Origin: Flavobacteriaceae bacterium
Lineage (GTDB): Bacteria > Bacteroidota > Bacteroidia > Flavobacteriales > Flavobacteriaceae
Assembly: GCA_024762795.1 (NCBI GenBank)
Contig: JANTGS010000002.1
Coordinates: forward strand, 17,273-81,272
Direction of reading: 5' to 3'
Length of the DNA stretch: 64,000 bases
In this document: positions 31,596 through 42,084 of the stretch, one piece after another
Position numbering within the stretch: position 1 is the stretch's first letter
How the letters are laid out: each line of letters starts with the position of its first letter
Translations under genes and position numbers: made by a program
Notes under the pieces: generated by a model
The model's database searches: none
What the model was told of the DNA's origin: nothing
What the model saw: only the letters and a program-made list of their open reading frames with translations

Positions 31596-31791
31596 AATTA
31601 AAAATTTAAATTGTTTATTTGTTGTTATGACGTTGGTTCTTATGAACGGGTTACAAAAGTGTTTATATATTTTTTACTTTTTAGTGTTCTTACGGATAGG
31701 ATAATAAAAAATGGTATCCACATTAAGGTATTACCACATTAAATCACCAAAATATTGTAACCAAGTTTCGGTAAATTGCGTCAAACAAACA

Positions 31792-32367
31792 ATGGAATCA
31801 AAACATGATCAGGTCTATATAGACAGAATTCTTAACGGGGAGGTGAATGCCTATACTTTTTTGATCAATAAGTATAAGGATATGGTATACACCATAGCTG
31901 CTAAGATTACCAGGAATCATGAAGATGCCGAGGAGGTGGCTCAGGATACTTTTATGAAAGCTTTTCAAAAACTGGATACTTTTAAAGGTGATTCTAAGTT
32001 CTCAACCTGGTTGTACAGTATCGTTTACAGAACAGCGGTCAGCAGGATCCGGAAAAAAGAAGTCTCAACTTCAGCTATTGATGATTCTGTCATTGTAAAT
32101 TACAGTACCGAAAAAGATCATGAATATTCGCACGCCTTAAAAGAGGAGGAACAGCGGTATTATGTTAATAAAATTATTAATTCGCTGCCTGAGACCGATG
32201 CAGCACTGATCACCTTATACTATCTCAATGAAAATTCTGTTGGAGAGATCAGTGAGATTACTGGGTTGAGTAAGAGCAATATTAAAGTAAAACTCTACAG
32301 GATCCGTAAGAAACTTTATGCAGAACTTTCTTTTTTATTAAAAGAAGAAATGAGATCGATCGTATGA
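31792..32367 (+). CDS. ECF-family RNA polymerase sigma factor
   Basis: INKYKDMVYTIAAKITRNHEDAEEVAQDTFMKAFQKLDTFKGDSKFSTWLYSIVYRTAVSRIRKK; C-terminal sigma-4 HTH. ATG 31792 preferred to 31711. Confidence 0.93.
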   Translation: MESKHDQVYIDRILNGEVNAYTFLINKYKDMVYTIAAKITRNHEDAEEVAQDTFMKAFQKLDTFKGDSKFSTWLYSIVYRTAVSRIRKKEVSTSAIDDSVIVNYSTEKDHEYSHALKEEEQRYYVNKIINSLPETDAALITLYYLNENSVGEISEITGLSKSNIKVKLYRIRKKLYAELSFLLKEEMRSIV

Positions 32368-32846
32368 ACCATAAAGAAAACATAGACAAACTGATCCGTC
32401 AGCATCTGCAGGAAGAGCAAACCGGAAATAATTTTACAGGGAAACTCATGCAAAAGATTATTAAGGGGGGAAATATGGAAGAATTTGCTATGCGGCAACT
32501 CGCCAAAAAATATCTTCCTGAGCATACCCCAGAAGAATTTACTACAAAGGTGATGCAAAAGATAACTGCAGATTCTAAATCTACGGTTTATCAGCCGGTG
32601 ATTAGTAAAAAAATATGGATGGTGATCTTTTCTTTTCTCAGCGTTTTTATTATTACTGTTCTTTTCTTTTCTGTTAAAGGAAATCAGCAGACAAGTGTAG
32701 TAGGCTCTTATTTTACTAAAATAATCAACATTTTATCGGCTGATTATCCAAAAATTCTTACATCACCGTTACTTGCGATGAGTATGTTTGTGATGAGTTC
32801 TCTTTTCTTTTTGGATTATTTTATTCGTGAGACTCTAAAAAATTAA
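32364..32846 (+). CDS. putative anti-sigma factor / membrane partner of the ECF sigma
   Basis: 4-nt overlap with sigma gene; soluble N-terminus then two TM segments. Confidence 0.7.
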   Translation: MNHKENIDKLIRQHLQEEQTGNNFTGKLMQKIIKGGNMEEFAMRQLAKKYLPEHTPEEFTTKVMQKITADSKSTVYQPVISKKIWMVIFSFLSVFIITVLFFSVKGNQQTSVVGSYFTKIINILSADYPKILTSPLLAMSMFVMSSLFFLDYFIRETLKN

Positions 32847-32872
32847 TTTCAATTTTTTAGTTAGTCGAACTA

Positions 32873-33076
32873 ATCCCGCTTTTTTCTGGCGGGATCTTGG
32901 TTTAACCCGCCTTGCTGGCGTGGCAGGCACCTCGACCCTTAGGTCGATTCCTATTAAAGTGTTCAGGGCTTGCCCTGAGGTTTATAATACCTTTTATTTT
33001 TTTCATTATCAATGCAAAATATTCAAGCATAGCCTAAGCTATGGTTTAATATTTTAACGATGAAAAAGGAAAAAAG
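32873..33076. repeat. intergenic element with several consecutive hairpins
   Basis: Stems: atcccgc/gcgggat (32873-32895), tcgacc/ggtcga (32932-32947), tcagggc/gccctga (32963-32978), aaaatattcaagcatagc/gctatggtttaatatttt (33016-33055). Confidence 0.75.
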
Positions 33077-33120
33077 AACGAGTTAAAATGGCAAGTTATC
33101 CCGTAATAATTCCTTAAGAT

Positions 33121-33873
33121 CTATTCAAAAGTGAGATTTAAATAAACACCTCTCACCCCAAAAGAATCAATAGGGTCTGTCCATGGACTGCCCGGATGAG
33201 AATCTCTTACCAGCTGATCATTAATGGCAAAGATTCCTCTGATAGAAGGGGAGAATTTAAAGAAATAAAAGTAAAATTCCATCCCCAGGCCAACTTCATA
33301 CATAAAATTATGGGTGGTAGTTCTGAACTGTGAATCGAAATTATCTAGACTATTATCCTCATTGCTGGAGAAATTATAATCATAAGAAGCTCCACCAAGT
33401 ACGTAAGGGCGTATATTATTTAAACGGTCGGTGCTGAATTTAAACAATAGTGGTATGTGCAAATAAGTACCTGTAACAGTTCTCTCCGTATTGGTTGTAC
33501 CGTTATAATCTGGATTTTCAGATTCGATATTGGCATTTAAAAAATTAAAAGTTAATGAATTACTCATTAGTCCGGGTTCAAGCCGGAGGTTGATATTTTT
33601 ATGTAATCTAAGATCTACTACAAAGCCGATATTGAACCCATAGGCGTTATCCATTGATAAAGAAAGCTCTTTATCCAGTGGAGGTATTGGGCTGTATGAT
33701 CCGGGGCTTTTATAGTCAACGTTATAATTAAAACTGTTCATTCCCAGATAATATCCAAAATGCAGGGTTCTTTTGTCAAAGTTTGGCAGGTATTCAATTT
33801 TTTCTTTTTGCGCATAGACAGAGCCGGTGGCAAAAAGAAAAAAGATACTTATCAGATAGATTATTCTCTTCAT
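33121..33873 (-). CDS. porT: outer-membrane beta-barrel protein, PorT family (type IX secretion/gliding)
   Basis: Signal peptide; EYLPNFDKRTLHFGYYLGMNSFNYNV; adjacent to ubiE as typical in Bacteroidota. Confidence 0.85.
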   Translation of the reverse strand: MKRIIYLISIFFLFATGSVYAQKEKIEYLPNFDKRTLHFGYYLGMNSFNYNVDYKSPGSYSPIPPLDKELSLSMDNAYGFNIGFVVDLRLHKNINLRLEPGLMSNSLTFNFLNANIESENPDYNGTTNTERTVTGTYLHIPLLFKFSTDRLNNIRPYVLGGASYDYNFSSNEDNSLDNFDSQFRTTTHNFMYEVGLGMEFYFYFFKFSPSIRGIFAINDQLVRDSHPGSPWTDPIDSFGVRGVYLNLTFE

Positions 33874-33877
33874 GGTA

Positions 33878-34606
33878 TTATTTTATTGCATGATAAATGG
33901 TTGCGGAACCAAAAGTCTGCGGATAAAACTCAGAACTTTTAAACCCTGTTTTTAGTAAAATATTGTTGAAAGCTTTACCAAAAGGAAAAGCAGCTGCAGA
34001 TTCCGGCAGGTATGAATAGGCTTTACTATCCTTAGAAAACAGTTTTCCCATGGTTGGAATAATATACTTTGAGTAAAAAAGATATCCTTGTCTTACCGGG
34101 AATTTTGTCGGCTGAGAGGTTTCCAGCACCACAAAAGAGCCTCCGGGTTTTAAAACACGGTAGATTTCTTTTAAGCCTTTTTCAAGGTTTTCAAAATTCC
34201 TTACTCCAAAACCAACGGTAGCAGCATCAAAACTTTGATCTTCAAAGGGTAGTTTTTCCGAATCTCCCAAAACCATATCTACTTTCTTATCCAGTCCTTT
34301 CTCTTTAACTTTTATTTTGCCAACTTCCAGCATCCCCGGGGAAAGGTCCAGTCCAACAACCTTCTCTGGGTTAATATCTGCCAGCATAATGGCCAGATCA
34401 CCGGTTCCTGTGGCAATATCAAGAATTCGTTTTGCTTTGGCCTCCTGAACGATCTTAACCACTTTCTTTCTCCATTTTACATCAATACCAAAGGTAAGTA
34501 AACGGTTCAGAAAATCGTAATTGGAAGAAACCTTATCAAACATCTGCGTAATCTGCTCTTTTTTCCCCAGATCAGAATCTTTATATGGAATGACTTTTTT
34601 CGACAT
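33878..34606 (-). CDS. ubiE: demethylmenaquinone methyltransferase (UbiE/MenG)
   Basis: [58 protein letters not shown]. Confidence 0.95.
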   Translation of the reverse strand: MSKKVIPYKDSDLGKKEQITQMFDKVSSNYDFLNRLLTFGIDVKWRKKVVKIVQEAKAKRILDIATGTGDLAIMLADINPEKVVGLDLSPGMLEVGKIKVKEKGLDKKVDMVLGDSEKLPFEDQSFDAATVGFGVRNFENLEKGLKEIYRVLKPGGSFVVLETSQPTKFPVRQGYLFYSKYIIPTMGKLFSKDSKAYSYLPESAAAFPFGKAFNNILLKTGFKSSEFYPQTFGSATIYHAIK

Positions 34607-34687
34607 TTAGAAAATTTGTGTAAATATACCAAATACTTAAACAAATTACACTTTTAGTTGAAAAAGCAATATAAAATCCATATTTAC

Positions 34688-34719
34688 TTGACATTGCCTG
34701 TTTTGAGGTTGTATATTTG
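34688..34719 (+). promoter_or_regulatory. Bacteroidota-type promoter: -33 TTG (34688-34690) and -7 TATATTTG (34712-34719)
   Basis: TTG-N21-TATATTTG, 44 nt upstream of queA ATG. Confidence 0.6.
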
Positions 34720-34763
34720 CAGCCGCATAAAACGAATATAAATATTGAAAAAAGACTACTTAT

Positions 34764-35813
34764 ATGAAATTATCCCATTTTAATTACGAATTACCTGATG
34801 ATTTACTGGCTGAATATCCTTCCGAAGAAAGAGACGAAGCCCGACTGATGGTTGTTAATCGTAAAGAAGGAACCATTGAACACCGTGTTTTTAAAGATAT
34901 CGTTGATTATTTTGACGAAGGTGATATTATGGTTTTTAACAACACCAAGGTTTTTCCTGCAAGACTTTTCGGTAATAAAGAAAAGACAGGAGCAAGGATC
35001 GAGGTATTTTTGTTAAGAGAGCTCAATGCAGAAAGCCGTTTATGGGATGTGCTGGTGGATCCGGCCAGAAAGATCAGAATAGGAAATAAACTTTTCTTTG
35101 GAGATGACAGCGGACTGGTGGCTGAGGTGATAGACAATACAACATCTCGAGGTAGAACTCTGCGTTTCCTTTTCGACGGATCTTATGAAGAATTTAGAAA
35201 GAAATTAAAGGAAATGGGAGAAACACCACTTCCAAAATATATCAAACGTCCTGTTGAACCTTCCGATAAGGAAAGATATCAAACTATTTACGCAAAACAT
35301 GAAGGGGCTGTTGCAGCTCCAACTGCCGGTTTACATTTTTCAAAGCATTTGTTAAAACGCCTTGAGATCAAAGGGGTTGATCTGGATGAGATTACTTTGC
35401 ATGTGGGGCTGGGAACTTTTAATCCTGTTGAGGTAGAGGATCTCTCAAAACACAAAATGGATTCTGAAGAATATACTATTTCGCAAAGTACTGCGGATGC
35501 TGTAAATAAAGCCAAAACGAATAAAAAAAGGGTTTGTGCTGTGGGTACTACTGTGATGAGAGCTATGGAAAGTTCAGTGTCAGCCAATCATCATCTAAAA
35601 CCATTCGACGGATGGACCAATAAATTTATCTTTCCGCCTTATGATTTTAGTATTGCCAATTGTATGATAACCAATTTTCATACACCAAAATCAACCTTAA
35701 TGATGATGACCTCAGCTTTTGCCGGCCATGATTTGTTGATGGAAGCTTATAAGCAGGCTGTTAAAGAAAAATATAAATTCTATTCGTATGGCGATGCTAT
35801 GTTGATTATATAG
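34764..35813 (+). CDS. queA: S-adenosylmethionine:tRNA ribosyltransferase-isomerase
   Basis: [54 protein letters not shown]. Confidence 0.95.
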   Translation: MKLSHFNYELPDDLLAEYPSEERDEARLMVVNRKEGTIEHRVFKDIVDYFDEGDIMVFNNTKVFPARLFGNKEKTGARIEVFLLRELNAESRLWDVLVDPARKIRIGNKLFFGDDSGLVAEVIDNTTSRGRTLRFLFDGSYEEFRKKLKEMGETPLPKYIKRPVEPSDKERYQTIYAKHEGAVAAPTAGLHFSKHLLKRLEIKGVDLDEITLHVGLGTFNPVEVEDLSKHKMDSEEYTISQSTADAVNKAKTNKKRVCAVGTTVMRAMESSVSANHHLKPFDGWTNKFIFPPYDFSIANCMITNFHTPKSTLMMMTSAFAGHDLLMEAYKQAVKEKYKFYSYGDAMLII

Positions 35814-35828
35814 AATTTCTTTAGAAAA

Positions 35829-35852
35829 CTGTCTTAAAATGTTTTAAGACAG
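35829..35852. terminator. perfect 11-bp hairpin between queA and rlmN
   Basis: ctgtcttaaaa-tg-ttttaagacag; only a weak T-tract follows. Confidence 0.5.
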
Positions 35853-35866
35853 CTTCCTTATTTTAA

Positions 35867-36907
35867 ATGAAAGATAAAAAAGATATTCGGGCTTTGTCTA
35901 AAGACCAGTTACGGGATTTCTTTATTGCAAACGGCGATAAGGCATTCCGGGGTAATCAGGTGTATGAGTGGTTGTGGAACAAAGGAGCACATTCCTTTGA
36001 ATCGATGACCAATGTTTCAAAAGATACCCGTAAAATGCTGGAAGAACATTTTGTGATCAATCACATAGAGGTTGATAAAATGCAGCAATCTTCTGACGGA
36101 ACGGTTAAAAATGCCATCAAATTACACGATTCGCTCATTGTTGAGTCGGTTATGATTCCTTCTCAAAAAAGAAGTACGGCTTGTGTATCCAGCCAGGTTG
36201 GTTGCAGTCTTAACTGCACTTTTTGTGCTACGGCACGATTAAAGAGAATGCGTAACCTGAATCCTGATGAAATCTATGATCAGGTAGTTTCCATCGATCA
36301 GCAAAGCAGATTGTTTGAGGGCCATCCGCTGACCAACATTGTTTTTATGGGAATGGGAGAGCCACTGCTGAATTATGACAATGTGATGAAAGCTATTGAT
36401 ATGATCATATCTGATGAAGGTCTCGGGATGTCGCCCAGGCGAATTACCCTTTCAACAGTTGGCCTGCCAAAGATGATTAAACAATTGGCTGATGATGAAG
36501 TGAAATTCAATCTGGCCGTGTCACTGCATTCAGCTATTGATGAGGTAAGATCGAAAATGATGCCTGTAAATAAATCACATAATCTTACTGAATTACTGGA
36601 GTCGTTAAAGTACTGGTATTCAAAAACTTCAAAAAGAATTACTTTTGAATATGTGGTATGGAAGGGGATCAATGATAAGAAAAAGGATATTGACGCCTTA
36701 GTTGAATATTGTAAAAGAGTTCCATCCAAGGTCAATTTGATAGAATACAATGCCATTGATAATGGAGATTTTCAACAGGCCGATCCCAAAGCGATCGAAT
36801 ATTATGTCAGGGAGCTCGAAAGAAATGATATTACAGTAAATGTACGGCGAAGCAGGGGAAAGGATATTGATGCCGCCTGCGGACAATTAGCCAATAAAAG
36901 CAGTTAA
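35867..36907 (+). CDS. rlmN: 23S rRNA (adenine2503-C2)/tRNA methyltransferase
   Basis: CVSSQVGCSLNCTFCATA radical-SAM motif; FMGMGEPLLNYDNV; ITFEYV. Confidence 0.96.
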   Translation: MKDKKDIRALSKDQLRDFFIANGDKAFRGNQVYEWLWNKGAHSFESMTNVSKDTRKMLEEHFVINHIEVDKMQQSSDGTVKNAIKLHDSLIVESVMIPSQKRSTACVSSQVGCSLNCTFCATARLKRMRNLNPDEIYDQVVSIDQQSRLFEGHPLTNIVFMGMGEPLLNYDNVMKAIDMIISDEGLGMSPRRITLSTVGLPKMIKQLADDEVKFNLAVSLHSAIDEVRSKMMPVNKSHNLTELLESLKYWYSKTSKRITFEYVVWKGINDKKKDIDALVEYCKRVPSKVNLIEYNAIDNGDFQQADPKAIEYYVRELERNDITVNVRRSRGKDIDAACGQLANKSS

Positions 36908-36915
36908 TCCAAAAT

Positions 36916-36946
36916 AAAAAAACCGATGTTCAACATCGGTTTTTTT
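36916..36946. terminator. bidirectional terminator between rlmN and atpG
   Basis: aaaaaaccgatgtt-c-aacatcggtttttt. Confidence 0.8.
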
Positions 36947-36969
36947 ATAAATCTTATCCAGGTATTTTT

Positions 36970-37833
36970 CTATCCCTTTAATGCCTCTGCACCTCCAACA
37001 ATTTCAAGGATCTCATTGGTAATAGCCGATTGACGGGCTTTGTTGTATTGTAACAGAAGTTCATCTCTAAGTTCTGTTGCATTATCGGTAGCCTTGTGCA
37101 TGGCAGTCATCCTTGCGCCGTGTTCAGAAGCAAAAGAATCACGAAGGGCTTTAAATAATTGGGTTTTTAATGATTTTGGCAACAGATTATGAATGATCTT
37201 CTTTTCTGAAGGTTCGAAAATAAAATCGGTTGTATTAGTCTGATCCTCATCAACCGGAGGAACAATGGGCAGGAATTGTTCTTCAGTTATGATTTGAGTT
37301 GCAGCATTTTTAAATTTATTATACACCAAAACAATTCTGTCAAAATTCCCGTCGGTAAACTGATCCATCAAATCCTGAGCCAGTACACTTACATTTTCAT
37401 AGGTCAGCTTATCAAAAATATTGCTTTCATTTCTAAAAATATTATGGGTTTTAGAAAGGATATCATTTCCTTTTTTACCTATGGTTAGCACAGAAACATC
37501 ACTGCCTGCGTATTTGGTATCGATCAATTCAAGGCTATGTTTAATAATATTAGAATTAAAAGCACCACAGAGTCCTCTGTTCGAAGTTATGGCAACGATC
37601 AGCACTTTTTTAGGCTGTCTTTGTACGGTAAAGGCACTTCCATCATTAACATCGAGAGAAGAGCTCAAACGCTGGATCAATTCGGTTAACTTATTTGAAT
37701 AAGGCCGCATCTCCACAATAGCTTTCTGAGCTTTTTTTAATTTGGCTGCAGATACCATTTTCATGGCGCTTGTAATTTGCATCGTTGATCCGATGGAAGC
37801 TATTCTGTTACGTATTTCTTTTAAGTTTGCCAT
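36970..37833 (-). CDS. atpG: ATP synthase gamma subunit
   Basis: IRNRIASIGSTMQITSAMKMVSAAKLKKAQ; SEHGARMTAMHKATDNA. Confidence 0.96.
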   Translation of the reverse strand: MANLKEIRNRIASIGSTMQITSAMKMVSAAKLKKAQKAIVEMRPYSNKLTELIQRLSSSLDVNDGSAFTVQRQPKKVLIVAITSNRGLCGAFNSNIIKHSLELIDTKYAGSDVSVLTIGKKGNDILSKTHNIFRNESNIFDKLTYENVSVLAQDLMDQFTDGNFDRIVLVYNKFKNAATQIITEEQFLPIVPPVDEDQTNTTDFIFEPSEKKIIHNLLPKSLKTQLFKALRDSFASEHGARMTAMHKATDNATELRDELLLQYNKARQSAITNEILEIVGGAEALKG

Positions 37834-37952
37834 TTTTCTGTACTAATCCCTTCGGTAAAATGAAGGCTTTTGTTGTTTATTCTTTTTGTCAAAAATATCT
37901 TTCCTTTCAAAGGAAATTATAGGTCAATTTTATAAATTCAGTGATTACTGAA

Positions 37953-39533
37953 TTATGCTTTATAGTTTGTAGCGAGTTCCTGGGCTACTTTAGTTAAAAC
38001 CTCGATGGCTTCATCTGTAAGTTTACCGGATTTAAGTACATTCATGATATCTGCATGTTTGTTTTTCAGAAACTCAATAAAATTAATTTCAAAATCTTTT
38101 ACTTTTTCAACAGGAACATCCCTAAGCAGGTTTTTAGATCCTGCAAAGATAATAGCAACCTGATCTTCAACTCTGTACGGGTCATTTTGAGCCTGTTTCA
38201 GAATCTCAACATTACGTCTTCCTTTTTCAATCACGTTTAAGGTTGCAGCATCAAGATCGGAACCGAATTTAGCGAAAGCTTCCAGTTCCCTGAACTGAGC
38301 CTGATCCAGTTTTAGAGTACCGGCAACTTTTTTCATGGCCTTGATCTGTGCATTTCCACCTACACGTGATACAGAAATACCCACATTAATAGCCGGACGA
38401 ACACCCGAGTTAAATAAGTCTGTTTCCAGGAAGATCTGACCGTCAGTGATTGAGATTACGTTGGTTGGGATATAAGCAGAAACATCTCCAGCCTGAGTTT
38501 CGATAATTGGAAGGGCAGTGAGTGAGCCTCCACCTTTTACCTTACCTTTTAAAGAATCGGGAACATCATTCATTTTTTCAGCAATTGAATCTTCCCCGAT
38601 AATCTTGGCAGAACGTTCCAGTAATCTTGAGTGCAGATAGAAAACGTCACCAGGGTAAGCTTCACGTCCCGGTGGGCGACGAAGCAGCAAGGAAACCTCA
38701 CGATAGGCAACAGCTTGTTTCGACAGATCATCGTAAATGATCAGAGCAGGACGACCGGTATCTCTAAAATATTCTCCTATGGCTGCACCCGAAAACGGAG
38801 CGTAGAACTGCATAGGAGCAGCATCTGAAGCATTTGCAGCGACAATAGAGGTATAAGCAAGAGCACCTTTTTCCTCAAGTATATTAGCAATATTGGCAAT
38901 GGTTGATCCTTTTTGTCCGATGGCTACATAGATACAGTAAACAGGTTCTCCTGCATCATAAAATTCTTTTTGATTGATAATGGTGTCAATGGCAACGGTT
39001 GTTTTACCGGTTTGGCGGTCACCAATAATCAATTCACGTTGTCCTCTACCAATTGGGATCATCGCATCGATTGCTTTGATACCGGTTTGTAAAGGCTGGG
39101 TTACAGGTTCACGGAAGATTACCCCCGGAGCTTTTCTTTCCAAAGGCATTTCAAAGGTTTCTCCTTCAATAGGGCCTTTTCCATCAATAGGTTGTCCCAG
39201 TGTGTCTACCACACGTCCGAGGATCCCCTCACCCACATTGATAGAAGCAATTCTTTTGGTTCGTTTAACAATGGCTCCTTCTTTGATAGCTGTTGATTCC
39301 CCTAAAAGCACAACTCCCACGTTGTCTTCTTCTAAGTTCAGTACAATACCTTCCAATCCGCCTTCAAAAGAAAGCAATTCGCCGTATTGCGCATTGGATA
39401 AACCATAAACACGGGCAATACCGTCTCCTACCTGTAAAACAGTTCCCACTTCATCCAAAGAGGCTTTGCCTTCAAATCCTGTAAGTTGTTCTTTTAAAAT
39501 TGCTGAAATTTCAGCCGGTTTTATTGTTGCCAT
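37953..39533 (-). CDS. atpA: ATP synthase alpha subunit
   Basis: [19 protein letters not shown] Walker [29 protein letters not shown]. Confidence 0.97.
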   Translation of the reverse strand: MATIKPAEISAILKEQLTGFEGKASLDEVGTVLQVGDGIARVYGLSNAQYGELLSFEGGLEGIVLNLEEDNVGVVLLGESTAIKEGAIVKRTKRIASINVGEGILGRVVDTLGQPIDGKGPIEGETFEMPLERKAPGVIFREPVTQPLQTGIKAIDAMIPIGRGQRELIIGDRQTGKTTVAIDTIINQKEFYDAGEPVYCIYVAIGQKGSTIANIANILEEKGALAYTSIVAANASDAAPMQFYAPFSGAAIGEYFRDTGRPALIIYDDLSKQAVAYREVSLLLRRPPGREAYPGDVFYLHSRLLERSAKIIGEDSIAEKMNDVPDSLKGKVKGGGSLTALPIIETQAGDVSAYIPTNVISITDGQIFLETDLFNSGVRPAINVGISVSRVGGNAQIKAMKKVAGTLKLDQAQFRELEAFAKFGSDLDAATLNVIEKGRRNVEILKQAQNDPYRVEDQVAIIFAGSKNLLRDVPVEKVKDFEINFIEFLKNKHADIMNVLKSGKLTDEAIEVLTKVAQELATNYKA

Positions 39534-39551
39534 ATTATTTATTGTTGTCGT

Positions 39552-40112
39552 TTAATTAAGTTTTGAAATGTATTGATTATCACTAAAATCTTCCATCACT
39601 GAGTTTAGAAGTCCGGTTACACTTGAATCGAGTTGCTGATCTCCAACGCGCAGGATATAACCTCCAACGATAGTGGGATCAACAATATTTTTTACGGTAA
39701 TCTCTTTGCCTACAAGCTCAGTTACCTTTTTTAAGAATTCTTTTTCCAGGTCTTTGCTTAAAGGAACTGCAGTTGTTACCAGTGCAGTTTCAATACCCTT
39801 AAGGTAATCGTAAATTAATACGTACTCCTTGGCTACGGGTTCCAGAAGTTCTATTCTGCCGTTCTCAATGAGCAAACTGATCACTTTTTCGGTAAGTGGA
39901 TTTACTTTTTTACCAAAGATTTCGGTCAGAACAGATCTTTTTACTGATGATCTGATCACAGGGCTTTTTAGCATAACCTGCAGATCTTTACTTTCAGAAA
40001 TAGCTTTACTGATCATGATCATATCTTTATTGATCTTCTCGGCAATGCCTTTATCCTTAGCCAGATCCAGGGTTGCTCTTGCGTAACGTAGTGCAGCTCT
40101 TGTTCCTTTCAT
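39552..40112 (-). CDS. atpH: ATP synthase delta subunit
   Basis: RYARATLDLAKDKG; VVDPTIVGGYILRVGDQQLDSSV-like; operon position. Confidence 0.93.
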   Translation of the reverse strand: MKGTRAALRYARATLDLAKDKGIAEKINKDMIMISKAISESKDLQVMLKSPVIRSSVKRSVLTEIFGKKVNPLTEKVISLLIENGRIELLEPVAKEYVLIYDYLKGIETALVTTAVPLSKDLEKEFLKKVTELVGKEITVKNIVDPTIVGGYILRVGDQQLDSSVTGLLNSVMEDFSDNQYISKLN

Positions 40113-40117
40113 TAATA

Positions 40118-40618
40118 TTATTTTAAAGTGGCCTCATCCAGCATCTTTTTGATCAGATCCAATTGCTGATCTTTTGCGGACAATTCTTTTTTAATTACTT
40201 TCTCGGCTATTTCCACTGAGAGTTCTGCCACATGATTTTTTAAATCTGTAATTGCAGATTGTTTTTCCAGTTCGATACTGTTTTTGGCCATTTCAATCAT
40301 ATTGTTGGCCTGAATTTTAGCTTCATCTTTAGCTTCGGTAATCAGCTTGTCTTTGATGTCCCGGGCTTCTTTCAGCATGGCTTCTCTTTCGGCACGGGCT
40401 TCTTTTAAGATCTTCTCGTTGCCGGCTTTTAATTCAGCCATTTCTTCACGGGCTTTTTCAGCTTGCTCCAAAGCTTCCTTAATACCTTCTTCTCTTGAAT
40501 TTACAGCATCCAGAATAGGTTTCCAGGCATATTTGGTTAAAAGCCATAAAAGGAGAATAAACAGCAGGATCTGCCAGAAAAATAGTCCAAATGAAAAATC
40601 ATTAATTAGTTTATCCAT
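40118..40618 (-). CDS. atpF: ATP synthase b subunit
   Basis: N-terminal TM helix then long amphipathic helix; operon position. Confidence 0.94.
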   Translation of the reverse strand: MDKLINDFSFGLFFWQILLFILLLWLLTKYAWKPILDAVNSREEGIKEALEQAEKAREEMAELKAGNEKILKEARAEREAMLKEARDIKDKLITEAKDEAKIQANNMIEMAKNSIELEKQSAITDLKNHVAELSVEIAEKVIKKELSAKDQQLDLIKKMLDEATLK

Positions 40619-40699
40619 AATTTTAATATATGATCATTTTTTGTTAAATTTTGAATTAAATAATAGCTATAACCAACCGTTATAGCTATTATTGGTTTT

Positions 40700-40894
40700 T
40701 TAGCCTACGAATAATGCGGCAAAGGCAATACCTTCAATCAACGCTGCTGCTATCAACATCGCTGTTTGGATCTTACCAAAGGCTTCAGGCTGGCGTGCAA
40801 TGGCGTCCATTGCTGAACCACCAATTCTACCGATACCGATACCGGCACCAATTACAATTAAACCTGCACCTACAATAGTTGGAATATCTCCCAT
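40700..40894 (-). CDS. atpE: ATP synthase c subunit
   Basis: 64 aa; GAGIGIGRIGGSAMDAIARQPEAFGKIQTAMLIAAALIEGIAFAALFV. Confidence 0.96.
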   Translation of the reverse strand: MGDIPTIVGAGLIVIGAGIGIGRIGGSAMDAIARQPEAFGKIQTAMLIAAALIEGIAFAALFVG

Positions 40895-40927
40895 AATATA
40901 TATAAATTAATAATTAAACATTCAATA

Positions 40928-42010
40928 TTAATGTGCTTCTTCATGTTCATGCTCTTCTACAGCAAAGCCGAAGTACAGGGCAGATAACATGGTGAAAATA
41001 TATGCTTGTAACAGAGCTACCAGTAATTCCAGAATTGAAAGGACAAATGCCAGTAAAAATGTTAAACTACCTCCTACCCAATTCTTAAAAATAAAAACCA
41101 ATCCGATAATACTCATCAAAACTACGTGCCCTGCCATAATATTTGCATACAAACGTATCATTAAGGCAAAAGGCTTGATAAATACACCGATCAGTTCGAT
41201 AGGGGCCAAAATAATTTTCATGGGCCAGGGTACACCGGGCATCCAGAAAATATGTTTCCAGTAATTTTTGTTTCCGGAAAATTGAGTAATGATAAAAGTT
41301 AATAGCGCTAAAGCCAGAGTTATAGCAATGTTTCCGGTAATATTTACTGATAAAGGAGTTAAACCAAATAAGTTTGCAAACCATATAAAGAAAAATATAG
41401 TCAGCAAAAAGGGCATATACTTTTTATAATGTTCTTCACCAATATTTGGTATAGCAATATCATCTCTGATAAATAAAATTATGGGTTCAAAAAATCTACC
41501 GATACCTGTGGCAATAGATCCTTTGGATAAAGATTTAGCTAAACTACTAAAAAGTAAAAACATGAGTAAACCTATAACCATAATCATAAAAACATTTTTG
41601 GTTATAGAGAAATCCAGGGGTTTTTCGTTCTCAGGATGTCCATGTTCATTTAACTCTAATTCTCCTTCTGCATTGGTCTTGTATATTTTATTATGATAAA
41701 GTTTATAGTAATTGCCTTTACTTTCCACAATTTCTTCACCATGATGAAATTTAGATGCTGAGAACATATGAAGACCATTATCCCATAAGATCACCGGTAG
41801 GGAAAATCCATAGTATTTACCGGTTTCACTGTCGTGAAAAAAAGTAAATTCATGAGAATCCTGGATGTGATGGTAAACAGCTTCTTTTATTTCGGCTTTT
41901 GCTTCGGCTTTTTCGTCAACACTTTCAACTTTTTCATGCTGTGCAAAAGAATTTACAGTAAAAAGAAATATAAAAAATGTAAGGAATTTTATTAAAAACT
42001 TACTTTGCAT
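40928..42010 (-). CDS. atpB: ATP synthase a subunit with N-terminal signal peptide and extracytoplasmic extension
   Basis: LMIRLYANIMAGHVVLMSI; LLQAYIFTMLSALYFGFAVEEHEHEEAH; N-terminal NSFAQ signal-like region. Confidence 0.96.
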   Translation of the reverse strand: MQSKFLIKFLTFFIFLFTVNSFAQHEKVESVDEKAEAKAEIKEAVYHHIQDSHEFTFFHDSETGKYYGFSLPVILWDNGLHMFSASKFHHGEEIVESKGNYYKLYHNKIYKTNAEGELELNEHGHPENEKPLDFSITKNVFMIMVIGLLMFLLFSSLAKSLSKGSIATGIGRFFEPIILFIRDDIAIPNIGEEHYKKYMPFLLTIFFFIWFANLFGLTPLSVNITGNIAITLALALLTFIITQFSGNKNYWKHIFWMPGVPWPMKIILAPIELIGVFIKPFALMIRLYANIMAGHVVLMSIIGLVFIFKNWVGGSLTFLLAFVLSILELLVALLQAYIFTMLSALYFGFAVEEHEHEEAH

Positions 42011-42043
42011 ATGCTACAATTTAATTCGCCTATAATATAGCTG

Positions 42044-42051
42044 CAAATGTA
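42044..42051 (-). promoter_or_regulatory. putative -7 element TACATTTG for atp operon
   Basis: TAnnTTTG on minus strand, ~33 nt upstream of atpB ATG; no clear -33. Confidence 0.35.
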
Positions 42052-42084
42052 ATATTTTTATTTAGATATAAAAATTGGAAAATT

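Noticed and set aside
32850-33110. CRISPR array or tRNA cluster
   Set aside because: Hairpins differ from each other, no regularly spaced identical repeats, no tRNA T-loop/CCA features.
36373-36756. 127-aa minus-strand ORF
   Set aside because: Antisense to rlmN, no family features.
38974-39408. 144-aa plus-strand ORF
   Set aside because: Antisense to atpA; Ser/Pro-rich low-quality translation typical of shadow ORFs.
40700-40894. Possible Na+-coupled c-ring
   Set aside because: The c subunit lacks the Gln in helix 1 and the Glu-Ser/Thr pattern of Na+-binding c subunits (reads LIEGIAF), so H+ coupling is more likely.
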